A DNA stretch of 64,000 bases from positions 1 to 64,000 of the forward strand of contig NZ_JARFYM010000024.1 in assembly GCF_030272705.1 (NCBI RefSeq). The letters run 5' to 3'. The notes under the pieces are model-generated. The model was given only the letters and a program-made list of their open reading frames with translations. It had not been told where the DNA came from and ran no database searches. Position numbers and translations under genes: made by a program. Shown here one piece after another: positions 53,371-61,577 of the stretch. This stretch comes from Rhizobium mayense (lineage in GTDB: Bacteria; Pseudomonadota; Alphaproteobacteria; Rhizobiales; Rhizobiaceae). How positions within the stretch are numbered: the stretch's first letter is position 1; each line of letters starts with the position of its first letter.

Positions 53371-54384
53371 TCAACCACCCCTGATCGAGCTGCGCCATAC
53401 GAGATCGGCATGGAGGCGGATGGCGGATGTCCGTCCTTCCGAGTTTGCGACCGGCCCGCTTTCGAGCCAGGAGACCGCCTCCCGGGCGATGGTGGCGAGC
53501 GGCTGGGCAAATGTCGTCAGTTGATAGGATGCCCAAGAGGCCTGTTCGATGTCGTCGAAACCGGCGACACAGAGCTGGTCGGGAACAGAGATAGAAAACT
53601 GGTGGCGGGCGGCATCCATGAAACCGCAGGCAAGCAGGTCGGTCGCGCAGAAGACGGCATCCGGCCGCTGGTTCCGGGTGAGAAGCCGCTGCGCAAGAAC
53701 CCTGCCGCTCTCATAGCCGGTCCAGCCATAACGCTCGACGACTACATCCAGGCCATGCGCCCTGGCCGCAGCAACGAAGCCGTTCTCCCTTGCCATAAGG
53801 CTTGGCGTGCCTGCTTCCGAATTGGCGAAGGCCAACTTGCGGCAGCCGGCACGAAGGAAGGCAATCAGGATGCGGCCGGCGGCCTCTTCGTCATCCAGAT
53901 TGATCCGCAAAGGTCCGTCCTGCTCGTCGTCGCGATTGATCAATACCAGGCGCTGACCGCTCTTCAGGCAAAGCTGCGCGATGGACTTGTCGGGCATCCC
54001 CGAGAGAATGATCGAGGCGTCGGCGCGATAGTGGATCGCCTGGCGCAGCGCCAGGTCGACACTGCCGTCCGAGAGATCGGTGTTGACGAGCATGGCAATC
54101 TTGCCGCTGTGCTGCAGTTCCTGCGTCAGCACCTTAATCATGCCGGAGCGATGAGGCGTGGCCAAGTCAGACACGATCAGGCAGACGATGCCGCTTTCGT
54201 TGCGCATCAGCCCGCGAGCGAGATGATTGACGTGATAGCCTAGTGCGTCGGCTGCTTCGAGCACCTTCCGTCGTGTCTCGGGCGACACGCTCGCTCCCGG
54301 CGTAAACGTGCGCGAAACGGCCGAGCGGGAGACCCCTGCGCGATCAGCCACTTCCTGTGCGCTCACGAACACTTTCTGTGACAC
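53371..54384 (-). CDS. LacI-family transcriptional regulator
   Basis: Repressor of 337 residues. The HTH is VSAQEVADRAGVSRSAVSRTFTPGASVS near residues 7-34, with RTFTPG in place of RVLN-type sequence. The sensor domain has AVFCATDLLACGFMDAARHQFSISVPDQLCVAGFDDIEQASW. Two inverted copies of a TTGCAATnGCGTGCA motif lie upstream and probably serve autoregulation. Its targets may include the M20 peptidase/binding-protein pair downstream, but those genes lack an obvious copy of the site. Confidence 0.87.
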   Translation of the reverse strand: MSQKVFVSAQEVADRAGVSRSAVSRTFTPGASVSPETRRKVLEAADALGYHVNHLARGLMRNESGIVCLIVSDLATPHRSGMIKVLTQELQHSGKIAMLVNTDLSDGSVDLALRQAIHYRADASIILSGMPDKSIAQLCLKSGQRLVLINRDDEQDGPLRINLDDEEAAGRILIAFLRAGCRKLAFANSEAGTPSLMARENGFVAAARAHGLDVVVERYGWTGYESGRVLAQRLLTRNQRPDAVFCATDLLACGFMDAARHQFSISVPDQLCVAGFDDIEQASWASYQLTTFAQPLATIAREAVSWLESGPVANSEGRTSAIRLHADLVWRSSIRGG

Positions 54385-54420
54385 GCCAATCTCCTACCCG
54401 CCAGCGACTCCGCCCAATGT

Positions 54421-54524
54421 TTGCAATTGCGTGCACTATCCTCTGAGCCGCCGCGGTGACAGTTTTATGAAGAAGGCTGTTGATGGGCGTCGTTGGGGCG
54501 TGCGGCATTTGCACGCGATTGCAA
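54421..54524. promoter_or_regulatory. paired inverted TTGCAATnGCGTGCA sites upstream of the LacI gene
   Basis: TTGCAATTGCGTGCA (54421-54435) and, reversed, TGCACGCGATTGCAA (54510-54524) differ at one base. Each is itself partly palindromic (TTGCA...TGCA). Sites lie 37 and 126 bp upstream of the regulator start, which suits cooperative binding by a LacI-type tetramer. Confidence 0.55.
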
Positions 54525-54641
54525 GGCTTCCACGATGTGCAAGGGAGGAGATAGGAATGGGTGATTGGCGCAGCGTGCCCCTCAGTCGCGCGGAACAAGC
54601 TTGATCTCGGCGTTGCCGGCTTTGTGGTCGAAGCGCTGTGA

Positions 54642-55316
54642 TCAGCTATAGTCTTCGGCTCCACGCCGCTCGCTGATCAGCGGCACGAAAATCACGGCGC
54701 CGAGATTTTGGGTGGCAAAATCATCCGGGCCTTTCCGCAGGATTTTCAGAAGCGTCTGCCTGCTCTCCTCCGGTCCCACCGGGATGACGAGCCGACCGCC
54801 GATCGCCAGCTGCTCTTTCAGGGCCTGCGGCACTTCCGGGGCGGCGGCGGAGACGAGGATGACATTGAAGGGCGCCGCTTCCGCCCACCCCCTCGAACCG
54901 TCCCCACAATGCAAATCGACATTGTCGTAGCCGAGACGGTGCAGTCGTTCTGCCGCTCCCGCCGCCAGAGAGGCGTGGCGCTCTACGGCAATGACATGAG
55001 CGGCTATGCGGCTGAGGATCGCTGCCGCATAGCCGAGCCCCGCGCCGATTTCGAGAACAGTATCGGTGGACTTGACTTCGGCCGCCTCGATCATCAGCGC
55101 GACCATGTAGGGTTGCGAGATCGTCTGCCCCTGGCCTATCGGCAGGGGGCAGTCGTTATAGGCAAACATCTCGAAGCCCTTCTCGACGAACATTTCCCGT
55201 GGCACCCGGCGCATAGCGTCCAGCACTGCCGGGTCGCGAATGCCGCGACCGGCGATCTGCTTTTCCACCATGCGAAGACGTCCGTGCATCGTCGGCTGTC
55301 TCCACGACCGAAACAT
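54642..55316 (-). CDS. pcm: protein-L-isoaspartate O-methyltransferase family protein
   Basis: SAM-dependent repair methyltransferase of 224 residues that targets L-isoaspartyl residues in damaged proteins. The SAM motif is VLEIGAGLGYAAAIL at about 86-100; PIGQGQTISQPYMVALM at about 60-75 is the substrate-binding stretch of Pcm; RLVIPVG lies near 175. It follows the CBS-domain gene by eight bases on the same strand. Rhizobial genomes often carry a second Pcm-like gene, so this could be a paralogue. Confidence 0.85.
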   Translation of the reverse strand: MFRSWRQPTMHGRLRMVEKQIAGRGIRDPAVLDAMRRVPREMFVEKGFEMFAYNDCPLPIGQGQTISQPYMVALMIEAAEVKSTDTVLEIGAGLGYAAAILSRIAAHVIAVERHASLAAGAAERLHRLGYDNVDLHCGDGSRGWAEAAPFNVILVSAAAPEVPQALKEQLAIGGRLVIPVGPEESRQTLLKILRKGPDDFATQNLGAVIFVPLISERRGAEDYS

Positions 55317-55324
55317 GCCCAGGT

Positions 55325-55759
55325 TTACGTCGTTTGGCTATGCTCGCCCCCGTGGCGTGAAATGCTCTTCAGCGCTTCGCTGGCTGCACCATTGCCTTGG
55401 GCTACGGCGATGTCGCCGAGCGACAGGATACCGACCAGCCGCTTGCTATGATCCAGCACGGGCAGACGCCGAACCTTGATGTTGCCCATGTTGCGGCAGA
55501 CCTCATCGATCTCCTGATCGTCGAAGCAATATTTGACTTCCGATGTCATTACGTCGCGGACCTTCGCGTCCGGGCCTCTGCCTCTCGCGATGCCGCGAAT
55601 GGCGATATCACGATCGGTGATCATGCCGACCAAACGATCGTGGTCGCCGACAGGCAGGATGCCGGCATCGAGATCCGCCATCGTCCGGGCGGCCTGCAGG
55701 ATGGTCTCGTCGGGATTGGTGATGCGCACATCGTGCGTCATGGCGTCTCGAACTTTCAT
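55325..55759 (-). CDS. CBS-domain pair protein
   Basis: Protein of 144 residues made of two CBS domains (about 1-62 and 68-128). It starts MKVRDAMTHDVRITNPDETILQAARTM and continues ILPVGDHDRLVGMITDRDIAIRGIARG and RRLPVLDHSKRLVGILSLGDIAV. Such stand-alone pairs bind adenine nucleotides and are often linked to stress or energy sensing. GGAGG lies five bases before ATG 55759. It is co-directional with pcm and probably co-transcribed. Confidence 0.88.
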   Translation of the reverse strand: MKVRDAMTHDVRITNPDETILQAARTMADLDAGILPVGDHDRLVGMITDRDIAIRGIARGRGPDAKVRDVMTSEVKYCFDDQEIDEVCRNMGNIKVRRLPVLDHSKRLVGILSLGDIAVAQGNGAASEALKSISRHGGEHSQTT

Positions 55760-55937
55760 TGGTTCCTCCATGATCGGACGCTCGTGTCCGCGCTTTCGCC
55801 GCGGGACACATCCTTGCAGCGAGCTTAGATCGGGCGGCGCCCGGCTCCCCATTGGTCGCAGCACCCTCTTTTGAGGGCCTGTTACAACAACAAGCGAAGC
55901 GCCGATCTGTTCCAGACCGCGCCGCGGATATTCGAAA

Positions 55938-56165
55938 TTACATCTCGAATTCGTCGTCTTCACGGGGCGAAAGCATATCGACAAGCTCAGCCACCTTGCC
56001 GGTCGGCAACGTCCTGCCCTCGCCAATCAGCGCCTCATCATTATTGACCCAGGCCCAGGCCTCCGCGAGCTCCCCCAGCGTTGCCCCAGTCGCGGAGACA
56101 TCCGCCATCAGGGCCTTATCGATGGGTCCGAGAACGGAGATAATATCTTTTGCGGTCATCGTCAT
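55938..56165 (-). CDS. small acidic hypothetical protein
   Basis: Protein of 75 residues, acidic at its C-terminus (SPREDDEFEM), with no signal peptide or membrane segment. It has no recognised domain. The helical pattern of KDIISVLGPIDKALMADV and GELAEAWAWVNNDEALIGEG suggests a compact helical fold. AGGAG lies eight bases before the ATG at 56165; an ATG at 56171 is too close to it. The composition looks like a real gene and the neighbours are stress-type genes. Confidence 0.55.
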   Translation of the reverse strand: MTMTAKDIISVLGPIDKALMADVSATGATLGELAEAWAWVNNDEALIGEGRTLPTGKVAELVDMLSPREDDEFEM

Positions 56166-56301
56166 GCGCATTCTCCTGAAATCTCATTAGCAGTCGGGCT
56201 ATCGGCAGAGGCCCTTTCATCTCCTTGGAGACGGAACGAAATCCCTCTAGCTTTGTTCCGGCATTCGAGGGCGGCCATGAAACGGATGTGAGGACGGTGC
56301 G

Positions 56302-56466
56302 ATGCCGAGTACGATGATCGAGATCATGCCCTTGAAACCGACATGGTTGGAGATCGCCATATGCATCCTATTGGTCATCGCCGCCGGCGGGCTGACCGGC
56401 CTCAATCGCGAGGCCGGCGGACATGCCGCCGGGTTTCGGACGACCATCCTCGTCGGGTTGGCGGCA
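56302..56466 (+). pseudogene. 5' remnant of an mgtC/sapB-type gene
   Basis: The first 55 codons match the start of MgtC/SapB-family membrane proteins (LEIAICILLVIAAGGLTGLNREAGGHAAGFRTTILVGLAA), with a GAGGAC site upstream. After LVGLAA the family similarity stops and the same frame runs without a stop into the small gene at 56527. A deletion that fused the mgtC start to downstream DNA explains this. The combined open frame (56302-56670) could still make a 122-residue chimera. Confidence 0.6.
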
Positions 56467-56526
56467 TGCGAGCCAGGCACGGACGATTCACGCTCGGCTG
56501 ACACTGCAGATTGTGAAAGGCAGCGT

Positions 56527-56670
56527 ATGGAAGCCTTGGACACTGCCGCCGGCCGGATCGCGGAGGCCGTGAGGGCTTCGCGACCGCGTCACACGATGCG
56601 CAATGCCACGGTGCTGGCAATCGGCGGTCTGGCGGGCTTTTTGCTCCGTGGAGTTCTGACGGGTCGATAA
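56527..56670 (+). CDS. small membrane protein (YqjD/ElaB-like tail)
   Basis: Protein of 47 residues: a short amphipathic N-terminal part (MEALDTAAGRIAEAVRAS) followed by a single hydrophobic helix (TVLAIGGLAGFLLRGVL). The arrangement resembles the C-terminal anchor of DUF883/ElaB-like stress proteins. AAAGG lies seven bases before the ATG at 56527. It is in frame with the mgtC remnant and might instead be translated as the chimera's tail. Confidence 0.5.
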   Translation: MEALDTAAGRIAEAVRASRPRHTMRNATVLAIGGLAGFLLRGVLTGR

Positions 56671-56744
56671 GCGGTCAAAGGCAGACATGGAACCTTATGG
56701 CGTTTTGCTTGTTGCACTTCATGAGCTAACGGAGGGAGGGCGTC

Positions 56745-57035
56745 ATGCAACGCCATCGCAAAGAACATAACGCCGAGATCGGGAGAAACCCGTTCAAGCT
56801 CTCCCAAACGCAGTGGCGGCCGGATGCAGAGATCCTCGCGGAGATTCATGAGAGATTGAATGGAGACCCACTGCTGAATGCCGCCAGCATCTTCGTTTCC
56901 GTCAGCAGCGGCCGTGTCCTCATCGAAGGATCGGTCGAAAACGACGAATCCAAGCGACGGGCTGAAACGCACTCCCGTCAGGTGAGCGGCATCAGCGGTC
57001 ACGACAGCAATCTCTGCATCCGCAGGCCGCGCTAG
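56745..57035 (+). CDS. BON-domain protein
   Basis: Small protein of 96 residues with one BON domain (about 28-90): ILAEIHERLNGDPLLNAASIFVSVSSGRVLIEGSVENDESKRRAE gives the alpha-beta-beta pattern and the conserved Gly of SGRVLIEG. No signal peptide is present, unlike OsmY. BON domains bind phospholipid surfaces; here a stress role is likely. GGAGGGAGGG lies upstream of the ATG. Confidence 0.75.
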   Translation: MQRHRKEHNAEIGRNPFKLSQTQWRPDAEILAEIHERLNGDPLLNAASIFVSVSSGRVLIEGSVENDESKRRAETHSRQVSGISGHDSNLCIRRPR

Positions 57036-57050
57036 GAAGCGAAGGCAGAC

Positions 57051-57197
57051 ATGCGCGCATTGCTGATCATCATACTGGCATTGATGGTGGGCTCGATTCT
57101 CAGCCTCGTCGTCATCAAGCCGTATGTGACCGGCGGCAACAATCAAAACTCGACCATCGCCCAGAAGACGATCGAGCAGCCGGAGCCGAAGCCATAA
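57051..57197 (+). CDS. small single-pass membrane protein
   Basis: A 48-residue protein. It starts MRALLIIILALMVGSILSLVVIKPYV, a single membrane helix, followed by a polar tail (GGNNQNSTIAQKTIEQPEPKP). GAAGG lies seven bases before the ATG, and it begins 15 bp after the BON gene in the same direction, so the two may be co-expressed. Function unknown. Confidence 0.6.
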   Translation: MRALLIIILALMVGSILSLVVIKPYVTGGNNQNSTIAQKTIEQPEPKP

Positions 57198-57213
57198 GAC
57201 TATCACCCCGCAA

Positions 57214-57510
57214 TTACTTGGCTTGCGGCGTGTTGTTTTCTTGCGTGTCCGGCCCGTCGCCGGGCGGTATCACGGGTGTCTTGCCGTCACGCGGCGCTGG
57301 CTTTTCCAACCCATTGTCACCGGTCGCCGGTGGTTTTAGGACACCGCCGCAATCGGAAAGTTCTTGACTGGTGCTGCCCTGAGAACGCGGCGCCGTTTGC
57401 TTGCCCTCAGTCTGGCTGTTGCTACCCGGTCCCGTACAGCGGTCGCTGTTTGGCATCTGTTGTGCGGATACGATTTCTGGAATCGCGATCATCAGCGCTG
57501 CGATGAGCAA
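57214..57510 (-). CDS. exported proline-rich hypothetical protein, start uncertain
   Basis: The frame encodes a hydrophobic segment (LLIAALMIAIPEIVSA-QQ) that reads as a signal peptide, then a Ser/Gly/Pro-rich mature part with two Cys (NSDRCTGPGSNSQ, SDCGGVLKPPATGDNG). No good start codon precedes the basic CRPNAR stretch: in frame there is only a TTG at 57510 or an ATG at 57615 deep inside the neighbouring gene. A sequencing error or small frameshift near 57515-57535 is possible. Function unknown. Confidence 0.5.
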   Translation of the reverse strand: MLIAALMIAIPEIVSAQQMPNSDRCTGPGSNSQTEGKQTAPRSQGSTSQELSDCGGVLKPPATGDNGLEKPAPRDGKTPVIPPGDGPDTQENNTPQAK

Positions 57511-57538
57511 AAGCCGCGCATTTGGCCGGCACGATGTT

Positions 57539-57862
57539 TCAGATCTGCGTGGAGATGATGGTGTCGACACCGATCGTGCCGCTGACGACACCACGCTCGT
57601 GATGTGTCCTGCCATTGTCTACCTCGATAACGGTATAGAGTTTCTCGTTGCGGAAAACGCTCGCCATGACGGTCGTCTTGTCTTCCGCCGGCGCAGCGTC
57701 GATGTCCATGAAGTCCAGCTCGCGTTCGGCTGCGACAATGCGGGCATCGCCAGGGGTGCGGGCTGCGACCAGCACTTCCCCATGTGATTTCGCGCCCAGC
57801 CAATTGGGATCGGCGGCTGCAGCGATTGGAACCAGCCGATAAAGCTTCATGCTCTCGTCCAT
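57539..57862 (-). CDS. conserved-type hypothetical protein
   Basis: Protein of 107 residues with no membrane segment. KLYRLVPIAAAADPNWLGAKSHGEVLVAARTPGDARIVAAERELDF shows a pattern of short beta-strands and a helix; the product looks soluble. ATG 57862 has GGAG six bases upstream; later ATG 57850 (MKLYRL) is possible. It precedes the exported protein on the same strand. No function is proposed. Confidence 0.6.
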   Translation of the reverse strand: MDESMKLYRLVPIAAAADPNWLGAKSHGEVLVAARTPGDARIVAAERELDFMDIDAAPAEDKTTVMASVFRNEKLYTVIEVDNGRTHHERGVVSGTIGVDTIISTQI

Positions 57863-58127
57863 GCCGTTCTCCATCGTTGAGAGTGAGGAGCCGCAGACCG
57901 GATGGATGGGAAGCTCGCCTGCCATTTCATCGGCCATGGAGAGAAAACGGAAAAATCTCCATGTTCTTCAGCACCATCACGTCCGTTTGGCACGGCTTGC
58001 AGCTCTTTTGGCTAACGTCCGGTGGCCGCCGATGTTCCGGCTTAATTCAAGGCTCCGATCTCATGGCGATGAAGGTGTTCACGGATCAGATGTTCGACTT
58101 TTCAATCTGCAAGCCGACCTGAAATTG
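57863..58127. other. noncoding stretch
   Basis: No gene is supported. Open frames on the plus strand here lack ribosome sites and coding composition. The right end runs into the terminator at 58128-58159. Confidence 0.55.
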
Positions 58128-58159
58128 AAAAGGGCCTCCCGTGAGAGGGAGGCCCTTTT
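58128..58159. terminator. strong bidirectional terminator downstream of dctA
   Basis: AAAAGGGCCTCCC (58128-58140), loop GTGAGA, GGGAGGCCCTTTT (58147-58159): a perfect 13-bp stem flanked by A4 and T4. It lies 29 bp after the dctA stop and would end dctA transcription on the reverse strand. Confidence 0.85.
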
Positions 58160-58188
58160 GGCATCTTCAGACAGTAGTCGTGGCGCCG

Positions 58189-59480
58189 TCATTCGGCAGG
58201 TTGCAACGCCGGCGTGTCAAAGTCGCTGGTCAATTGCCCGGCCATGGCAGCGGCGAATTTCGACCGATCGAGTTCATTTTCCCAGCGTGCGACAACGACG
58301 GTCGCCACGGCATTGCCGACGAGATTGGTCAGCGCGCGGCATTCCGACATGAAGCGGTCGATACCGAGGATCAGCGCCATGCCGGCGATCGGAACCGAGG
58401 GGATGACGGAGAGTGTGGCGGCAAGTGTGATGAAACCGGCGCCGGTGATGCCCGCAGCACCCTTCGAACTCAACATTGCCACCAGCAGCAACAGGATCTG
58501 GTCACCGAACGTCAGCGGCGTATCGGTCGCCTGGGCGATGAAGAGCGCTGCCAACGTCATGTAGATATTGGTGCCATCAAGGTTGAAGGAATAGCCCGTC
58601 GGAATGACGAGGCCGACGACGGAGCGCTTGCAGCCGGCGCGTTCCATCTTGTTCATCAGGCCGGGCAATGCGGCCTCCGAAGAAGACGTGCCGAGCACCA
58701 GCAGAAGCTCTTCCTTGATGTAGCGGATCAGCGCCAGGATCGAGAAGCCGTTATAGCGGGCAACAGCGCCAAGCACGACGAGCACGAACAGTATCGACGT
58801 CAGATAGAAGGTGCCAATCAGGAATGCCAGGTTGGCGATCGCGCCAATACCGTATTTGCCGATCGTGAAGGCCATGGCGCCGAAAGCGCCGATCGGCGCG
58901 AACTTCATCAGGATGGACACCATACGGAAAATTGGCGCCGTCAGCACCTGCAGGAAATCCAGTATTGGTCGGCCGCGTTCGCCGACAGCGCCGAGCGCGA
59001 TGCCGAAGATCACCGAGAAGAACAGGACCTGGAGAATATCGCCCTTGGCGAAGGCGCCGACGATGGTGTCCGGGATGATATTCATCAGGAAGCCGACGAC
59101 CGTGGCGTCATGTGCCTGTGCCGCGTAGTTGTTGACGGCCTTTGTGTCCAGCGACGCCGGATTGATATGCATGCCGGTGCCCGGTTGCAGGACGTTCGAG
59201 ACGATGAGGCCGACGATCAGTGCAAGCGTCGAGAATACGAGGAAATAGAGGAGTGCCTTGCCGACCACGCGGCCGAATTTCTTCAGGTCCGACATGCCGG
59301 CGATGCCGGTTGCCACCGTCAGGAAGATGACCGGCGCAATGACCATGCGCACCAGTTTGATGAAGGCGGATAGAAATGTCCGAGCAGAATACCCGCGGCA
59401 ATAGCTACAAGGACCTGCACATAGAGATGCCGGTAAAAGGCGACTTTGCCGTGTGTCTCGGCGGCTTCGGGTATAATCAT
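58189..59480 (-). pseudogene. dctA: C4-dicarboxylate transporter DctA, frameshifted
   Basis: DctA is a sodium/proton-dicarboxylate symporter of about 440 residues that imports succinate, fumarate and malate. The start (ATG 59480, with GGAGG) reads to GILLGHFYP; the next 11 residues of the family (DLGTxLKPLGD-type) are missing and AFIKLVRMVIAPVIFL resumes in another frame. The junction is near 59367 and fits a 34-bp deletion. The rest is complete and conserved (GTSSSEAALPGLMNKME, PTGYSFNLDGTNIYMTL, MLSSKGAAGITGAGF). Only a short N-terminal peptide would be made. Confidence 0.85.
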
Positions 59481-59564
59481 GATATCCTCCGTTATGCCCA
59501 ACCGATCCCTCGGCCCTCCGGGCAACGACCAATCTTCAACAGCCTTCGACTGTTTGGCGGATCG

Positions 59565-59581
59565 TTGCAACAGACGTGCCA
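59565..59581 (-). promoter_or_regulatory. sigma-54 promoter of dctA
   Basis: On the reverse strand TGGCAC, five bases GTCTG, TTGCAA match the -24/-12 consensus exactly. The predicted start of transcription near 59553 leaves a leader of about 73 bases before the dctA ATG. Confidence 0.9.
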
Positions 59582-59655
59582 GACGAAGGAATTCCTCATA
59601 GTATTTTGATTCAAAATCATATTTTATAACGGTGCGCTGTTTGGGTCTCCATATC

Positions 59656-59673
59656 TGTGCGGCAATCCGCACA
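59656..59673. promoter_or_regulatory. DctD-type upstream activator site
   Basis: TGTGCGG, CAAT, CCGCACA is a perfect 7-bp dyad 75 bp upstream of the sigma-54 promoter, where DctD binds in rhizobial dctA promoters. GGTGCGC near 59632 may be part of a weaker second site. The dyad also lies just ahead of dctB. Confidence 0.75.
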
Positions 59674-59699
59674 TATTGAATTGCAGCGCGCGCGAAATC

Positions 59700-61577
59700 A
59701 TGCACAATGCACCCATGCTGCAGCGGCCGGCCACGGAACGATTTTCGACGCCTGAGCAACTGGGTCGGCGCTCTCGCCGTGTCTGGTTGGTCTTTGCCAT
59801 TTTCTGCGCGATCGTCGTTGCGGCCGCGCTCTATGGCGCAGGCGTTTACGGCCGCGCGACCGCGATCGAGGCGTTGCAGGTCCAGGGTCGCACCGATGCG
59901 AACCTGAAGGTAGCGCTGCTGCGAGCCGTCCTCGAACGCCCTCGCGCCTTGCCGCTGCTATTGGCGGACGACCAACAGGTGCGCGATGCGCTCGCCGCGG
60001 CAAAGGGCGATGCCGTCGCCACGCTCGATCGCAAGCTCGAAAGCCTCGTGTCCGGCACCAAGGCCTCCGTACTCTATGTCACCGGCAAGGACGGCGTGGC
60101 GATAGCATCGAGCAACTGGCGCGAACCGCTGAGCTTCGTCGGCAACGACTATTCCTTCCGCGATTATTTCCGCCGGGCGATGGAGACGGGAACTGCCGAA
60201 CATTTTGCCCTCGGCAACATCAGCAACCGCCCGGGCCTCTATATTTCCCGTCGTGTCGGCGATGCGGATGCGGCGCTGGGCGTCGTGGTCGTGAAGATGG
60301 AGTTCGACCAGCTCGAAGCCGATTGGCGTGAAGCCGGCCGTCCTGCCTACGTGACCGACGAGCACGGCATCGTCCTGATCACCAGCATTCCCTCCTGGCG
60401 CTTCATGACGACATCCCCGTTGTCGGGCGACAATCTCGCCGCTATCCGCAAGAGCCTGCAATTTGGCGATGCGCCTCTGACACCTCTGCCGATCGCCCGG
60501 CCGCAAGCCATCGGTCCGGATACCGCTATCGTGCGCGCGGTCCTGCCCGGCAGCAGCGCTGCGGAATATATGCGCCTGACGACACCGGTTCCTTCGACAC
60601 CCTGGCAGTTGGACTATCTCATCCCGACGGACCAGGCGATTTCCGCGGCCGTCCGCGAAGCGCGCTTCCTCGCGCTAACCGTGCTGGTACCCGTCCTGGC
60701 GATTGCTGCCTTCCTGCTGAGGCGCCGCCACGTTTCCGCGATGCAGATCGCAATCAGCAGGATCGCACGGGAAGAGCTGGAACGGCGGGTATTGGAGCGA
60801 ACCGAAGATCTGAGCCGCGCCCGCGATCGTCTGGAGGCCGAGATTGCCGACCACCGGACGACGGAGGCGAAGCTGCAGATCGTGCAGCAGGAACTGGTGC
60901 AGGCCAATCGTCTCGCAATTCTCGGCCAGGTCGCGGCCGGAGTCGCCCACGAGATCAACCAGCCTGTCGCAACCATCCGAGCCTATGCCGACAACGCTCA
61001 CATCTTTCTGGAACGAGAACAAATTGCACCGGCAAAGGAAAACCTCACCTCCATAGCGGCCCTGACCGAGCGGATCGGCACCATCACCGAGGAGTTGAAG
61101 GCGTTCGCTCGCAAGGGGCGAAGCGCGCCGGAACCGGTGGAACTCAGAAGCGTCATCGAAGGCGCGGTTATCCTGCTCAAAAGCCGCTTCGCCGGTCGGC
61201 TCGATGCCTTGGCGATCGATCTTCCGCCCGCCGGGCTGAAGGTTATCGGCACGCGCGTTCGGCTCGAACAGGTGCTCATCAATCTCTTTCAGAACGCGCT
61301 CGAAGCATTGGAAGGCCGCGATCAGGCAAGAGTTGAGGTTTCGGCGCGGGACATTGACGAGAGCGTTGAGGTCATCGTCTCCGACAATGGTCCCGGCATT
61401 CCGCCGGCGGTCCTCCATTCACTGTTCACACCCTTCAACACGTCGAAGGAAAAGGGTCTCGGCCTTGGCCTCGTCATCTCCAAAGATATCGTCGCCGACT
61501 ATGGCGGCCGCATCGATGTTGAAAGCTGCAACACCGGCACCCGTTTCACCATTCATCTGCGCAAGGCGATTTCATGA
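59700..61577 (+). CDS. dctB: C4-dicarboxylate sensor histidine kinase DctB
   Basis: Sensor kinase of 625 residues. Transmembrane helices are at about 26-46 and 325-345, flanking a periplasmic double-PAS (dCache) ligand domain that senses succinate, fumarate and malate. A coiled-coil linker follows, then the H-box VAAGVAHEINQPVATIRAYADN with H417, the N-box INLFQNALEAL, G1 SDNGPGIPP and G2 GLGLGLVIS. It phosphorylates DctD. The ATG at 59700 is chosen; a TTG at 59676 and ATG at 59715 are alternatives, none with a strong ribosome site. The stop overlaps dctD. Confidence 0.9.
   Translation: MHNAPMLQRPATERFSTPEQLGRRSRRVWLVFAIFCAIVVAAALYGAGVYGRATAIEALQVQGRTDANLKVALLRAVLERPRALPLLLADDQQVRDALAAAKGDAVATLDRKLESLVSGTKASVLYVTGKDGVAIASSNWREPLSFVGNDYSFRDYFRRAMETGTAEHFALGNISNRPGLYISRRVGDADAALGVVVVKMEFDQLEADWREAGRPAYVTDEHGIVLITSIPSWRFMTTSPLSGDNLAAIRKSLQFGDAPLTPLPIARPQAIGPDTAIVRAVLPGSSAAEYMRLTTPVPSTPWQLDYLIPTDQAISAAVREARFLALTVLVPVLAIAAFLLRRRHVSAMQIAISRIAREELERRVLERTEDLSRARDRLEAEIADHRTTEAKLQIVQQELVQANRLAILGQVAAGVAHEINQPVATIRAYADNAHIFLEREQIAPAKENLTSIAALTERIGTITEELKAFARKGRSAPEPVELRSVIEGAVILLKSRFAGRLDALAIDLPPAGLKVIGTRVRLEQVLINLFQNALEALEGRDQARVEVSARDIDESVEVIVSDNGPGIPPAVLHSLFTPFNTSKEKGLGLGLVISKDIVADYGGRIDVESCNTGTRFTIHLRKAIS

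Noticed and set aside
57849..59373. Plus-strand frames across the dctA region
   Set aside because: Low-complexity charged products without ribosome sites; complement of the dctA membrane-protein sequence.
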